From CAZQYC01 sp964597495 (GTDB taxonomy: Bacteria > Pseudomonadota > Gammaproteobacteria > Steroidobacterales > Steroidobacteraceae), in NCBI GenBank assembly GCA_964597495.1, contig CAZQYC010000002.1, forward strand, positions 1 through 64,000: a DNA stretch of 64,000 bases, read 5' to 3'. The notes under the pieces are model-generated. The model made no database searches, was not told the origin of the DNA, and was given only the letters and a program-made list of their open reading frames with translations. The position numbers were made by a program, and so were the translations under genes. This document shows, piece by piece, positions 43,546 to 53,089 of the stretch (the stretch's first letter is position 1; each line of letters opens with the position of its first letter).

Positions 43546-44445
43546 ATGCCCATGAAAACAACCACTCCCTATCGCGGCATTCTACTGGCCGGCGGTGCAG
43601 GCACTCGGTTGCATCCGCTGACGCATGTCATGACGAAGCAGTTGCTCCCTATCTACGACAAACCGATGATTTACTATCCGCTCAGCGTGTTGATGCTGGC
43701 GGGAATTCGCGAACACCTCGTTATCTCGACGCCGGAAGATTTGCCGCGGATCCGCCAATTGCTCGGCGACGGCCAGCAATGGGGACTTCGTTTTCACTAT
43801 GCCGAGCAGCCGAAACCGGAAGGCATTGCGCAGGCCATTTTGATCGCAGGCGAACGCTTCGGCGCGTGTCACGCGGCGCTGGTGCTGGGCGACAACATTT
43901 TCTACGGCCATGGCATGGCTGAATTGCTGAAATCCGCGGGGAGTCACGCGCACGGCGCAAGCGTGTTCGCCTACCACGTTACCGATCCTAAGCGCTACGG
44001 CGTCGTCGAGTTCGATGCGCAAGGCAAAGCGCGCGGCATCGAAGAAAAACCGGCGCATCCGCGCTCGAGCTATGCGGTGACAGGCCTGTATTTCTACGAT
44101 GAAAAAGCACTCGACTATGCACGAGGCCTGAAGCCGTCGGCGCGGGGAGAACTGGAAATCACCGACTTGAACCGTGAGTACCTGCGCCGCGACGCCCTGC
44201 GCGTCGAAGTGATGGGACGCGGCTACGCGTGGCTCGACACCGGTACGCACGATTCGCTCATCGAGGCGTCCACGTTTGTCCAGGCGATCGAAAAACGGCA
44301 GGGACTGAAGATTGCGTGCCCCGAAGAAATCGCCTATCGATTAGGGTTCATTGACGTTTCGCAATTACGCGCCCTGGCCAAACCGTTGCTTAAATCACCG
44401 TACGGACATTATCTCGAGCGCATCGCCGACGAACGCGTGTACTGA
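43546..44445 (+). CDS. rmlA: Glucose-1-phosphate thymidylyltransferase RmlA
   Basis: 299 residues. Makes dTDP-glucose, the first step to dTDP-L-rhamnose. Nucleotidyl-transferase signature GILLAGGAGTRLHPLT, then QLLPIYDKPMIYYPLSVL and VLGDNIFYGHG. Starts at either ATG, 43546 or 43552. Head of rmlA-C-D-B, all on the plus strand with stop-start overlaps. Confidence 0.96.
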   Translation: MPMKTTTPYRGILLAGGAGTRLHPLTHVMTKQLLPIYDKPMIYYPLSVLMLAGIREHLVISTPEDLPRIRQLLGDGQQWGLRFHYAEQPKPEGIAQAILIAGERFGACHAALVLGDNIFYGHGMAELLKSAGSHAHGASVFAYHVTDPKRYGVVEFDAQGKARGIEEKPAHPRSSYAVTGLYFYDEKALDYARGLKPSARGELEITDLNREYLRRDALRVEVMGRGYAWLDTGTHDSLIEASTFVQAIEKRQGLKIACPEEIAYRLGFIDVSQLRALAKPLLKSPYGHYLERIADERVY

Positions 44446-44993
44446 TGAATTTTTTCCCGACCTCCATTCCCGACGTTGTCCGTATCGAACCGCGCGTATT
44501 CACCGACGACCGCGGTTCATTCATGGAGGCCTGGCAATTGGAGAAATTTTCCGCTGCCGGCATCGATGTCGCGTTCGTGCAAGCCAACCACAGCGTTTCG
44601 AAACAATGGGTGCTGCGCGGACTCCATTATCAAATCCATCGGCCGCAGGGGAAGCTCGTCCGCGTGCTTGCAGGCGAAGTGCTTGACGTCGCGGTGGACT
44701 TGCGTCGCTCGTCACCGACGTTCGGTCGCTTCGTCAACGAAATGCTCTCGGCCGAAAACCGGCGGATGCTGTGGGTGCCGGCGGGGTTCGCGCATGGGTT
44801 CTTGGTGACCAGCGAACGCGCGGAAGTGAGCTACTACTGCACCGATTATTACGCGCCGCAGTTCGAACGCACTTTGCAATGGAACGACGCTACTTTGAAC
44901 GTTCCATGGCCGCTGCAAGAAGGCATGGAACCGCTGTTAAACGACAAGGATGCCGCGGGAACGTCCTTCGACAAGATCGAATATTTTGCATGA
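44445..44993 (+). CDS. rmlC: dTDP-4-dehydrorhamnose 3,5-epimerase RmlC
   Basis: 182 residues, cupin fold. Epimerises C3 and C5 of the 4-keto sugar. Family blocks VFTDDRGSFMEAWQ, FVQANHSVSKQWVLRGLHYQ (with the catalytic His), and WVPAGFAHGFLVTSE. Start overlaps the rmlA stop (TGATG). Confidence 0.96.
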   Translation: MNFFPTSIPDVVRIEPRVFTDDRGSFMEAWQLEKFSAAGIDVAFVQANHSVSKQWVLRGLHYQIHRPQGKLVRVLAGEVLDVAVDLRRSSPTFGRFVNEMLSAENRRMLWVPAGFAHGFLVTSERAEVSYYCTDYYAPQFERTLQWNDATLNVPWPLQEGMEPLLNDKDAAGTSFDKIEYFA

Positions 44994-45856
44994 AGGCACT
45001 CATTACAGGCGGAGACGGCCAAGTTGCGCGCGCGCTATTGCGCTTGGCTCCGCCGGGCATTCAGGTCATCGCGGCCTCGAAGACAGAACTTAATCTAGTC
45101 GATAGCAACCTCATTCGTGCCGCGATCGACGCGGCGTCGCCGGATGTCGTCGTCAACACCGCCGCCTATACGGCCGTAGATCGCGCCGAGTCCGATCGCG
45201 AGGCCGTATTTGCCGCGAACGTGGAAGGCGTGCGCGCGCTGGCCGAGTGTTGCGCTCGCCGTAATACTCGATTGATTCATCTCTCCACGGACTATGTATT
45301 CGACGGACGGTCGACCGTGGCTTACGAACCGCATTTCGCCACCTGCCCCGTCAATGTCTACGGAGCAAGCAAACTCAAAGGCGAACAGGAGATCGCCGCG
45401 ATTCGCGACTTAAGCTGGACCGTCATTCGCACGTCGTGGCTCTATGCGCCGTGGGGTCGAAATTTTCTCCTCACTATGATCAAGCTCATGCGGGAACGCG
45501 GCAGCGTAGCGGTCGTCGGCGATCAGACAGGCTCGCCGACCAGCGTGCTCAATCTTGCAAGATTCATATGGAAGGCGGCGCTCACGCCGGATGCAAAAGG
45601 CATCCTCCACTATGCCGACTCGGGCGTTGCCACCTGGTACGATTTTGCCGTGGCAATCCATCAAGAAGCTTTAACTACCGGTCTCTTGGCAAGACCCGCC
45701 GAGATTCGCTCCACGACGACGTCCGAATATGAAACCGCGGCAAAACGTCCGCGTTTTAGCGTCCTATCGACGGTATCCTCGTTGGCAACGGTTGCATTTT
45801 CTCCGCCGCCTTGGCCGGAGGCGCTTAAGGAAGTCATGCGGGAACTCGCCCCATGA
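44990..45856 (+). CDS. rmlD: dTDP-4-dehydrorhamnose reductase RmlD
   Basis: 288 residues from the ATG at 44990, overlapping the rmlC stop by ATGA; the upstream open frame is rmlC in another frame. NAD(P)H-dependent SDR enzyme. ALITGGDGQVARALL dinucleotide motif, STDYVFDGRS, and YGASKLKGEQEI with the YxxxK catalytic pair. Final step of dTDP-L-rhamnose synthesis. Confidence 0.95.
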   Translation: MKALITGGDGQVARALLRLAPPGIQVIAASKTELNLVDSNLIRAAIDAASPDVVVNTAAYTAVDRAESDREAVFAANVEGVRALAECCARRNTRLIHLSTDYVFDGRSTVAYEPHFATCPVNVYGASKLKGEQEIAAIRDLSWTVIRTSWLYAPWGRNFLLTMIKLMRERGSVAVVGDQTGSPTSVLNLARFIWKAALTPDAKGILHYADSGVATWYDFAVAIHQEALTTGLLARPAEIRSTTTSEYETAAKRPRFSVLSTVSSLATVAFSPPPWPEALKEVMRELAP

Positions 45857-46947
45857 ACCGAACCGTGTTGGTGACTGGAGGCGCCGGGTTCATCGGCGCC
45901 AACTTCGTTCACTACTGGCTCAAGAAACATCCCGGCGATCGCTTGATGGTGCTCGATGCACTCACGTATGCCGGCGACGTGCGCAATCTGGAGGCCGCAA
46001 AAAATAACTCGAACTTCCGTTTCGTGAAGGGCGATATCTGCGACGGCGCATTACTCGCAAAGCTCTTCGAGGAATACGCTCCGGAACTCGTCGTGCACTT
46101 CGCCGCCGAATCGCATGTCGATCGATCCATCGCCGGTCCGGAGGAATTCATTCGCAGCAACGTCGTCGGCACGCATGCCTTGCTCAAAGCGGCGCTGCAC
46201 GCGTGGAGCAAACCGGGTTCGATGCGCGACGGCGTGCGCTTCCACCATATCTCCACCGACGAAGTCTACGGTTCGCTGTCGACGACCGCGCCTGCATTTA
46301 CCGAATCGAGCCCTTATGCGCCGAATTCTCCTTACTCGGCAAGTAAAGCGGCCTCCGATCACTTAGTGCGCGCCTATCACCACACCTACGGTCTGCCGGT
46401 CACCACCAGCAATTGTTCCAACAATTACGGCCCTTATCAGTTTCCGGAGAAACTCATCCCATTGATGCTGTTGAACGCTCTGCACGGCAAGCCCTTGCCG
46501 GTGTACGGGCGCGGAGAAAACATTCGCGACTGGCTTTACGTAGAAGACCATTGCCGCGCCGTCGATTTGGTGATCGAACAAGGCAAGATCGGCGAGACGT
46601 ACAACATCGGTGGCGACAACGAATGGCGCAACATCGACATCGTGAAGCACCTCTGCACGCAACTCGACCGGCGCTTCGCCGCAGAACGATCCCTGGCGAC
46701 GCGCTTCCCCGATTGCCCCGCGGCACGCAACGGCACCGTGGAGGGCTTGATAGAATTTGTGGCCGATCGTCCCGGACACGATTGGCGCTACGCCATCGAC
46801 GCCACGAAAATTCGCCGCGAACTCGGCTTTTGTCCCGCAGAAACGTTCGCCACCGGCATCGCGAGAACCATCGACTGGTATTTGGCGAACGAGGGGTGGT
46901 GGCAATGCATGCAGAGCCGCGCGGTCGACCGCACATCACTGAGCTGA
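45853..46947 (+). CDS. rmlB: dTDP-glucose 4,6-dehydratase RmlB
   Basis: 364 residues, NAD-dependent. TGGAGFIGANFVHY cofactor site, STDEVYGSL (catalytic Asp/Glu), YSASKAASDHLVRAYHHTYG with the YxxxK pair, and NYGPYQFPEKLIPLM. Starts in an ATGA overlap with rmlD. Full length. With rmlA, C and D it completes dTDP-L-rhamnose synthesis. Confidence 0.97.
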   Translation: MNRTVLVTGGAGFIGANFVHYWLKKHPGDRLMVLDALTYAGDVRNLEAAKNNSNFRFVKGDICDGALLAKLFEEYAPELVVHFAAESHVDRSIAGPEEFIRSNVVGTHALLKAALHAWSKPGSMRDGVRFHHISTDEVYGSLSTTAPAFTESSPYAPNSPYSASKAASDHLVRAYHHTYGLPVTTSNCSNNYGPYQFPEKLIPLMLLNALHGKPLPVYGRGENIRDWLYVEDHCRAVDLVIEQGKIGETYNIGGDNEWRNIDIVKHLCTQLDRRFAAERSLATRFPDCPAARNGTVEGLIEFVADRPGHDWRYAIDATKIRRELGFCPAETFATGIARTIDWYLANEGWWQCMQSRAVDRTSLS

Positions 46948-46956
46948 GAACCCACC

Positions 46957-47643
46957 ATGCATACGACGGCAATGGCTAACGGAAAACGTTTCTTCGACAC
47001 CTATCTCCAGTCCGTAAACCCGGTTACGGTTGTGGACATCGGTGCGCAAGACGTAAACGGCTCCTTAAAAAGCGTTTGCCCGCCGCACGCCAAGTACGTC
47101 GGCGTGGACTTCGTCACGGGGAAAGGCGTCGATCTCGTGCTCCAAGATCCTTACAAGTTGCCGTTCGACGACGAGACTGTCGACGCGATCGTTTCGTCGA
47201 GCTGCTTCGAACACTCCGAGATGTTCTGGGTGCTGTATCTCGAGATACTGCGAGTTCTGAAGCCGTCCGGGCTTTTCTATTTAAACGCTCCTTCCAACGG
47301 TGCATTTCATCGCTACCCGGTGGATTGCTGGCGTTTCTACCCGGATTGCGGGAACGCGCTGACCGCCTGGGCGAAACGAAACGGCTTGAATCCCTCGGTA
47401 CTCGAGTCGTACACAAGCAACGCCGAAAACGAGGAATGGCGCGACTTCGTCTGCGTTTTCGTGAAAGACGAACGCGAAGCAAGCGGCTACCGAAAGCGGA
47501 TTACCCATTCCTTTGGCGACTTCACCAACGGCTTGGCGCACCCGCGCTTGGACAGCTTCGCCAACTTCGCCGAGCATGCGCCGCCTACGGATCATCTGAA
47601 ACCGCAGCCGGAGCGCCGCCGCAGGAAATTTCGCTGGTTTTGA
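46957..47643 (+). CDS. Class I SAM-dependent methyltransferase
   Basis: 228 residues. SAM-binding motif VVDIGAQDVNGS, then GVDFVTGKGVDLVLQDPYKL, and a post-motif block EILRVLKPSGLFYLNAPSNG. Nine nt after rmlB in the same direction, so likely part of that transcript; possibly modifies the rhamnose-containing polymer. Acceptor unknown. Convergent with the GT2 gene that follows (14 nt between stops). Confidence 0.85.
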   Translation: MHTTAMANGKRFFDTYLQSVNPVTVVDIGAQDVNGSLKSVCPPHAKYVGVDFVTGKGVDLVLQDPYKLPFDDETVDAIVSSSCFEHSEMFWVLYLEILRVLKPSGLFYLNAPSNGAFHRYPVDCWRFYPDCGNALTAWAKRNGLNPSVLESYTSNAENEEWRDFVCVFVKDEREASGYRKRITHSFGDFTNGLAHPRLDSFANFAEHAPPTDHLKPQPERRRRKFRWF

Positions 47644-47657
47644 GCCTGCGACGGTCT

Positions 47658-48662
47658 TTAGCGGCTCGTCATCCGCTTTGCGCGCAGCCCCCAGAAGAGT
47701 CGGCGGCAGTAGCGAATTTGCTTGCGTTCCGGCCACTTCGTCACGGCGAACAACCGCCGTCGTTCACGATACATCAGGCAAGCAAGAGTCGGCGATAGCC
47801 ACTGCGTTTCGCGCGCACTCCATAGACGACTTAAACGCGCAACGAAGGACTGATGCCTCCCGGGAAGGCGGGCCAAGGCGCGCAAGCGGCGGCCGGTCTC
47901 CTGAAGATGGCGGAGTTTCTCCCCGCGCGACCGCGTAGACGACGGTTTCTCCGGCTTGGACGCCAATCCCGCTTCTACCAGCATCTCACCCAAACGTCTG
48001 TCGGTCACATTGCCTCCGTGCTGCCGAAACTGAACCAATGCCTTGTCGACGAACACGATGCCGCCCGCTGCGGCGGCGACAGCCGCCAACCACCAGTCGT
48101 AAAAAAAGTCGGGCGGGACCGGCAACGCGCTTTGCAACAATTCGCGGCGAAACAGCATGGCGTGGCCGGAAACGCAATTGCCGAACACGAACGCGGCCGG
48201 ATCGTCCGTGCTCAGCATGGACACAACGTCGGACATGCAGTAACCCAGAGCCATGCCCTCTTCGTTGACAAGAGCGGAGTCACAGTAGACGAGCGATTGG
48301 GTACCGATCGCGGCCGCGAGCACGCTAATCTTTTCCGGCAACCAAATATCGTCGTGATCGCAGGGCGCGATGTATGCACCGCTACACAACAGCAAGCTTT
48401 TTTCGAAATTCTTCGCAAACCCCAGATTTCTCTCGTTTACGACAATCCTAAACCGAGAATGTCGCCGTGCGTAGCGCTCTAAAACCGAGACGGTATCGTC
48501 CGTCGAGCAGTCGTCCACGACCACTATCTCGCTATGCGGATAGGTTTGGGCGAGCAAGGACTCGATCTGGGCGGCGATGAACTTGGAGCTGTTGTAAGTG
48601 CACAAAGCGATCGACACCAGAGGAGTCGAGTCGTGTCGAACCGCTGCTTCGTTTTCTATCAT
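47658..48662 (-). CDS. Glycosyltransferase family 2
   Basis: 334 residues from the ATG at 48662. GT-A core: VSIALCTYNSSKFIAAQIESLL, VVVDDCSTDDT, APCDHDDIWLPEK (DxD) and the acceptor segment FFYDWWLAAVA. The C-terminal 90 residues are basic and extra. Resembles rhamnosyl- or other O-antigen transferases; exact specificity unknown. Divergent from the next GT2 with 121 nt between, where promoters are expected. Starts further upstream in frame are possible but without ribosome-binding sites. Confidence 0.87.
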   Translation of the reverse strand: MIENEAAVRHDSTPLVSIALCTYNSSKFIAAQIESLLAQTYPHSEIVVVDDCSTDDTVSVLERYARRHSRFRIVVNERNLGFAKNFEKSLLLCSGAYIAPCDHDDIWLPEKISVLAAAIGTQSLVYCDSALVNEEGMALGYCMSDVVSMLSTDDPAAFVFGNCVSGHAMLFRRELLQSALPVPPDFFYDWWLAAVAAAAGGIVFVDKALVQFRQHGGNVTDRRLGEMLVEAGLASKPEKPSSTRSRGEKLRHLQETGRRLRALARLPGRHQSFVARLSRLWSARETQWLSPTLACLMYRERRRLFAVTKWPERKQIRYCRRLFWGLRAKRMTSR

Positions 48663-48783
48663 GTTCCCGGACACCGACATCGATTGTCGCGACACATTCG
48701 CGGCGAAAACATATTATCCTTGGGCGGGAATGCCAAAGCACGGAAAAGTGCGCATTCTGAACCGTCATCTCTGGATAGCGAAC

Positions 48784-49800
48784 ATGGCAGTGACCCAAGA
48801 ACGAACCCCAGCGTCAAACACAGAACCGGAAACCGCGATTGCTCCGGTCGATGCGGGCATCGCGCGTCCTCCGATTTCAGTGATGATACCCACCTACGAG
48901 CCGACGCTGCATTTGACCGCAACGTTGCACAGCGTACTGCAACAAGACCCGGGGCCGGACCAAATGCAAATCGCCGTCGTCGACGACGGTTCGCGCAATG
49001 TAGACGTCGCAGCCTTAGTGACGCGCATCGCGCCCCCAGACCGGGTGGAGATTCATCGGGAGCCCTATAACCGTGGACTTGCCGGCAATTGGAATCGGTG
49101 CATCGCCTTGGCGCGCGGCCAGGTGGTTCACCTCCTCCATCAAGACGACTGGCTGAATGACGGTTTCTACCGACGCGTGCTACCCGCGTTCACCAAGCGA
49201 GCGAACGTCGGCATGGCATTTTGCCGGTACTCGATCACGGATGCAGCCGGCAACGTGACGCGTCGATCGCATCGGGAACGCTGGCGGGCGGGTACGCTTC
49301 CCGATTGGCTTACCGCCATTTCGGAACGCCAACGCATTCAGTGTGCGGCCGTGCTGGTGCGCAGAAGCGTGTATGAGCAATTGGGCGGTTATCGGCCGGA
49401 TCTGTGCTATGCGCTCGACTGGGAAATGTGGGTGCGCATTGCGGCGCGTTGCGACGTTTGGTACGAACCGAAAATGCTCGCGTACTACCGCCAACATCAG
49501 GGCAACGAGTCCAGCCGCCTGCAGCAGAACAACGCAACCGCTTGGGATGTGCTCAAAGCGATCGATATCTTCGCGGAATCCCTCCCGCAGACTCAGCGGA
49601 GATCGCTCGTGAGCCATGCCTACGCTTCGTTCGCAAAACGCGTGCTGAAGCAAGCAATTGCCGCTGAACCCAAGACACCGTCGCGCATCCACACGCTTTT
49701 GAAACCGATCGAGGCTGCTATAGCGCGCATCACCCACTCGCCGCGCCTTGCTCGGCTCTATCTAAAACAAGCGAAGCAGCTCAAGGAGTGGGCGCAATAG
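48784..49800 (+). CDS. Glycosyltransferase family 2
   Basis: 338 residues from the ATG at 48784. PPISVMIPTYEPTLHLTATLHS, VVDDGSRNVDV and LLHQDDWLNDGFY form the GT-A core. Upstream frame-open sequence to 48598 runs over the divergent gene, so this start is chosen. The 3' end overlaps the convergent WbsX-like gene by 20 nt. Specificity unknown. Confidence 0.87.
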   Translation: MAVTQERTPASNTEPETAIAPVDAGIARPPISVMIPTYEPTLHLTATLHSVLQQDPGPDQMQIAVVDDGSRNVDVAALVTRIAPPDRVEIHREPYNRGLAGNWNRCIALARGQVVHLLHQDDWLNDGFYRRVLPAFTKRANVGMAFCRYSITDAAGNVTRRSHRERWRAGTLPDWLTAISERQRIQCAAVLVRRSVYEQLGGYRPDLCYALDWEMWVRIAARCDVWYEPKMLAYYRQHQGNESSRLQQNNATAWDVLKAIDIFAESLPQTQRRSLVSHAYASFAKRVLKQAIAAEPKTPSRIHTLLKPIEAAIARITHSPRLARLYLKQAKQLKEWAQ

Positions 49801-50899
49801 ATTTCGCTTCGTCGGCGATTGCGGCCGCAACGGCATCGAGGAAGAACTCGCCGCGCGCTTCGTCCGGCTCGAAGTACGTTCCCTCGGCCCACTCGTTCCA
49901 GGCATTGACGAAAACGAACTCCGATCCGGCCGCGCGCGCCTTGCGCAATTGCGAACGAAAGCCGTCGATGAAGGCGCCGCCGTCGAAATTGCGCAGGATG
50001 AGACTGCGATCCAACCCCCGTCGCGGACTGTTATCCCAATCGAGGAAAGCGCCCGCATAGGTATGTTGCGCCAGCGCGCGCATGCCGATCGCACGCCAAA
50101 GCGAACCGTAGTCGTAGCTGTTGGGCGGACGCCGTGCACGCCCAAATGTTCGCCACAATGCCCGCGTCAGCCGACCGATCCAGCGTTCGCGTTTGCGTAA
50201 CCAATAAGGCAGCCGATGAGCGATGGTGTACATCGGTTCGAATTCGGCGAATGCATCGAAAATCTGCGGCCGAGGATCCACGGCGAACCCAGTCTGCATG
50301 CTCACGATATGCAAGCCCGGCAATCCTGCTCGCTCGGCCGAGCGGCGCCAGAGCTGCAACATGGGTTCGCAGACATCGATGCTGGCGCTCCGATAGATCA
50401 GGAACAACGGCTTGCCGGCCACGCGAATATAGCGTTGGTCATTAAACGCCCGCAGGAGATAGTCGAAGTGTTTCTGCCAATCCGCCTCGTTGCCATACGC
50501 CTGCGGCATCAATACCTCACGATCGCCGCCATCCCATGCGCGCGTCCAGGGCTCGTTCGCCCAGGCGAGACAAAATGGAATATCGGGTTGACCGCGCTTG
50601 AGCAACAGCTCCATCGGCTTTTCCAAAAGCTGCTTCCCGTTAAACCAGTAGTGGTAGTAACAAAATCCGTGAATATTGTGAGCACGCGCCAAGCTCGCCT
50701 GCCAATCGTGGACGGCAGCATCCAACATGTCGTAATAACGATCGTCCTTGGGAATGCGCGGTTGCAGATGCCCGGCAAACAAAGGCCGCGCCTTGCGAAC
50801 GTTCGTCCACTCCGTGAAGCCTTCCCCCCACCATCGGTCGTTTTCCGGAATGCGGTGAAATTGCGGGAGCACGAAAGCCAGTATCTTCGGAACAGTCAC
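49781..50899 (-). CDS. WbsX-family (glycoside hydrolase 99-like) protein
   Basis: 372 residues of the WbsX family, found in O-antigen and capsule loci. Its fold resembles GH99 endo-mannosidases, so it may be a hydrolase or transferase. Features: AFVLPQFHRIPENDRWWGEGF with FTEWTNVRKA, the block CYYHYWFNGKQLLEKPM, CLAWANEPWTRAWDG, and ENAWNEWAEGTYFEPDE-like FVNAWNEWAEGTYFEPDE. Downstream of Wzi on the same strand. Function uncertain. Confidence 0.87.
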   Translation of the reverse strand: MTVPKILAFVLPQFHRIPENDRWWGEGFTEWTNVRKARPLFAGHLQPRIPKDDRYYDMLDAAVHDWQASLARAHNIHGFCYYHYWFNGKQLLEKPMELLLKRGQPDIPFCLAWANEPWTRAWDGGDREVLMPQAYGNEADWQKHFDYLLRAFNDQRYIRVAGKPLFLIYRSASIDVCEPMLQLWRRSAERAGLPGLHIVSMQTGFAVDPRPQIFDAFAEFEPMYTIAHRLPYWLRKRERWIGRLTRALWRTFGRARRPPNSYDYGSLWRAIGMRALAQHTYAGAFLDWDNSPRRGLDRSLILRNFDGGAFIDGFRSQLRKARAAGSEFVFVNAWNEWAEGTYFEPDEARGEFFLDAVAAAIADEAKSIAPTP

Positions 50900-50924
50900 G
50901 TTTGAACTTCCAGTCGAGCTCGCG

Positions 50925-52904
50925 CTACCAGCGTTTACTCAAGTACAAACTAAAACTATTTGCATCGAAGACCATGCGCGGCAGTTGAGTCGTGACCGGC
51001 GGATCGGACGGCAAGACCTTATCACGCGTCAATTTTTCTTGATGCCGCATATCGAAGCCGATGTCCCAACGCGGGAACAGATCGAGAAATTGCAAGCCTG
51101 CCCCCCAATAGTATCCGTATGCCGGGAGATTGATGTCATACCGAGACGCGCCGAAAAACGCGCCGAGGGCCCACTTGCGATTGAAGCGAAAACGATAGTC
51201 GACAGCGCGCACAGAAAGCATGGAGTAATCGTCGATGCGATCGAGCTCCAGGCGCATACCGATGTCGTTATGAGCGGAAAGTCGACGGCGCGCACCTACT
51301 CCCACGTGATGACTAAACTTCGGATCTGTACTAACGTTACCTCCGTTGTCCAACATGATCTTGTAGGCACTGCCGCGATTCACGCCGAGATCGACGAAAA
51401 TATCCGCATCGGAATAATCGCGCTCTTCAGACTCTGATTCGATCGCGAACCGCGTCGGCGTTCCCGCCCAGTCGATCGAACCACCAAGCCGGGTAAAGAA
51501 CTCGCCGAAGACGTCGCGACCCACGTACAATTCCGCATCAATCGGAAAACCACGCCAACTCGTTCCGAGATTAACTCCGACCTCCTGCAAACGCCGATAG
51601 GCCACCTGGCTGGGCGACGCGCCCTCCCAATCCGCGTCATACGCCAACGTGCGGTATCTCACTTGCAAACGATCGCGAGCATTGATCGTCCAACCGGCAC
51701 GCAGCGAATGACTTTGTCCGCCGATGGCATGACCGACCTTGCGGTTATCTCCGAACCAGTGGCCGATAACGCGGCCGTCATTGGTCAAGCCGCCTGGATA
51801 AAGATGATGCACGTACCAGCTGTTTTGCCATTCCGATACTTCATAGGTGAAATCGTACGCATCCCACAACTTCGGGAAATCGATTCCCAATGTCAGATTG
51901 ACGGCACCCAGGTAATAGTGACCCTTGAACGCGTTGTCATCGCCCGCGTATTCGACCCGAAACGCAAACGGAACGCGACCCGGCACCAATAAACTGCCGG
52001 TCAGTGAGGCAACTTGATTGCCGAATTCCTGCGACTGTCCCGCCGCATCGGGCAGATTCTTGTTTTTCACGAGGGCGTCGAAAAACTGTGATACGGCACC
52101 GCTATTGCGCGCACCGCCGCCGTACTGCATCAGACGATTTATCGCGACGGCATAACCGCTTACCGGCTCCATCGCTAACTGAAGCCCCGACAGACGGGGG
52201 TTTCCCGCAGTGCTGGCGTTAAAGTAAACGATGTTGTCCTGCTCGGACATTTCAGCCAAGAATATCTCGTAGGAAATGTTGAGCGGCGTGAACGGCTGGT
52301 AGTTCGACAGCGTGATCGACGGCATCGTGGGCGCTTCCGTGCTGATGAGAGAGCTGCTGTCGGTGAATGGCGATAGCCAATGATCGCGGAAGCCGATATC
52401 GAGTTGCGCGACATCGAAGCCGATGCTCACCACTGAACCCGTCGCCGTGACATTGCCGTCGTACGCTACGACACCGGCATTGAGGAGCACGTAGTCGCTA
52501 GGTTGAAAGTAGCCGGCAAGATTGACATCCCACGCGGAATCGACCCGTTCCCCGTGTCGGTTCGGAATAAAAGCAGTGGAATCTCCTTGCGCCGCCGCTA
52601 CCCCTGTCTTGAGGCGCGTCACGCCGAAGTCGTGCTTGAATCGTTCTAGATAAAGCGATACTTCATTGCATAGCATCCGATCGAGTTGGCACGCAGCAGG
52701 AAGTGCGTCCAACACGACCGCAGCTGGAATCGGTCGACGCATCACCGGTTTGCCAGCCAATACCAAGACTCTCTCTACCTGCCGTTCCATTTCCGGAGAT
52801 ATATTGAGCGGCAGGTAGGGCGACACGCCGCGACCGTGGGTACCCTGCCCAACCAACAGCATGACCATTACGCCGGCTGACCTTTTATACCAAGCTTGTT
52901 TCAA
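50925..52904 (-). CDS. Capsule assembly protein Wzi family, outer-membrane beta-barrel
   Basis: 659 residues from a TTG at 52904, selected because it gives a proper signal peptide (n-region KQAWYKRS, hydrophobic AGVMVMLLVG) and AGAGAA-like purines upstream; the internal ATG at 52868 would give only a short hydrophobic stretch. N-terminal helical part (about 30-95) then a long beta-barrel; RVEYAGDDNAFKGHYYLGAV, YPGGLTNDGRVIGHWFG and a C-terminal SLYLSKRW outer-membrane end. Wzi-type lectins help anchor capsule to the cell surface. Longer than usual (about 480-560). Confidence 0.85.
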   Translation of the reverse strand: MKQAWYKRSAGVMVMLLVGQGTHGRGVSPYLPLNISPEMERQVERVLVLAGKPVMRRPIPAAVVLDALPAACQLDRMLCNEVSLYLERFKHDFGVTRLKTGVAAAQGDSTAFIPNRHGERVDSAWDVNLAGYFQPSDYVLLNAGVVAYDGNVTATGSVVSIGFDVAQLDIGFRDHWLSPFTDSSSLISTEAPTMPSITLSNYQPFTPLNISYEIFLAEMSEQDNIVYFNASTAGNPRLSGLQLAMEPVSGYAVAINRLMQYGGGARNSGAVSQFFDALVKNKNLPDAAGQSQEFGNQVASLTGSLLVPGRVPFAFRVEYAGDDNAFKGHYYLGAVNLTLGIDFPKLWDAYDFTYEVSEWQNSWYVHHLYPGGLTNDGRVIGHWFGDNRKVGHAIGGQSHSLRAGWTINARDRLQVRYRTLAYDADWEGASPSQVAYRRLQEVGVNLGTSWRGFPIDAELYVGRDVFGEFFTRLGGSIDWAGTPTRFAIESESEERDYSDADIFVDLGVNRGSAYKIMLDNGGNVSTDPKFSHHVGVGARRRLSAHNDIGMRLELDRIDDYSMLSVRAVDYRFRFNRKWALGAFFGASRYDINLPAYGYYWGAGLQFLDLFPRWDIGFDMRHQEKLTRDKVLPSDPPVTTQLPRMVFDANSFSLYLSKRW

Positions 52905-53089
52905 ACGAGATTCTCTACGTTGTTATGCAGTCTGGTTCAGACCACGCGATCGTCCGACAAGAACCGATCGATTGAAAGCCGCACACGCTCGCACTGGTGC
53001 GGCGGTTCCGTGGTTTGTCCCCTCGCAGCGGAGCAATTCTATTGCATCCGCGTTTAGTAATGATTGTCGGCTGCACGGTAGTCGGTCAT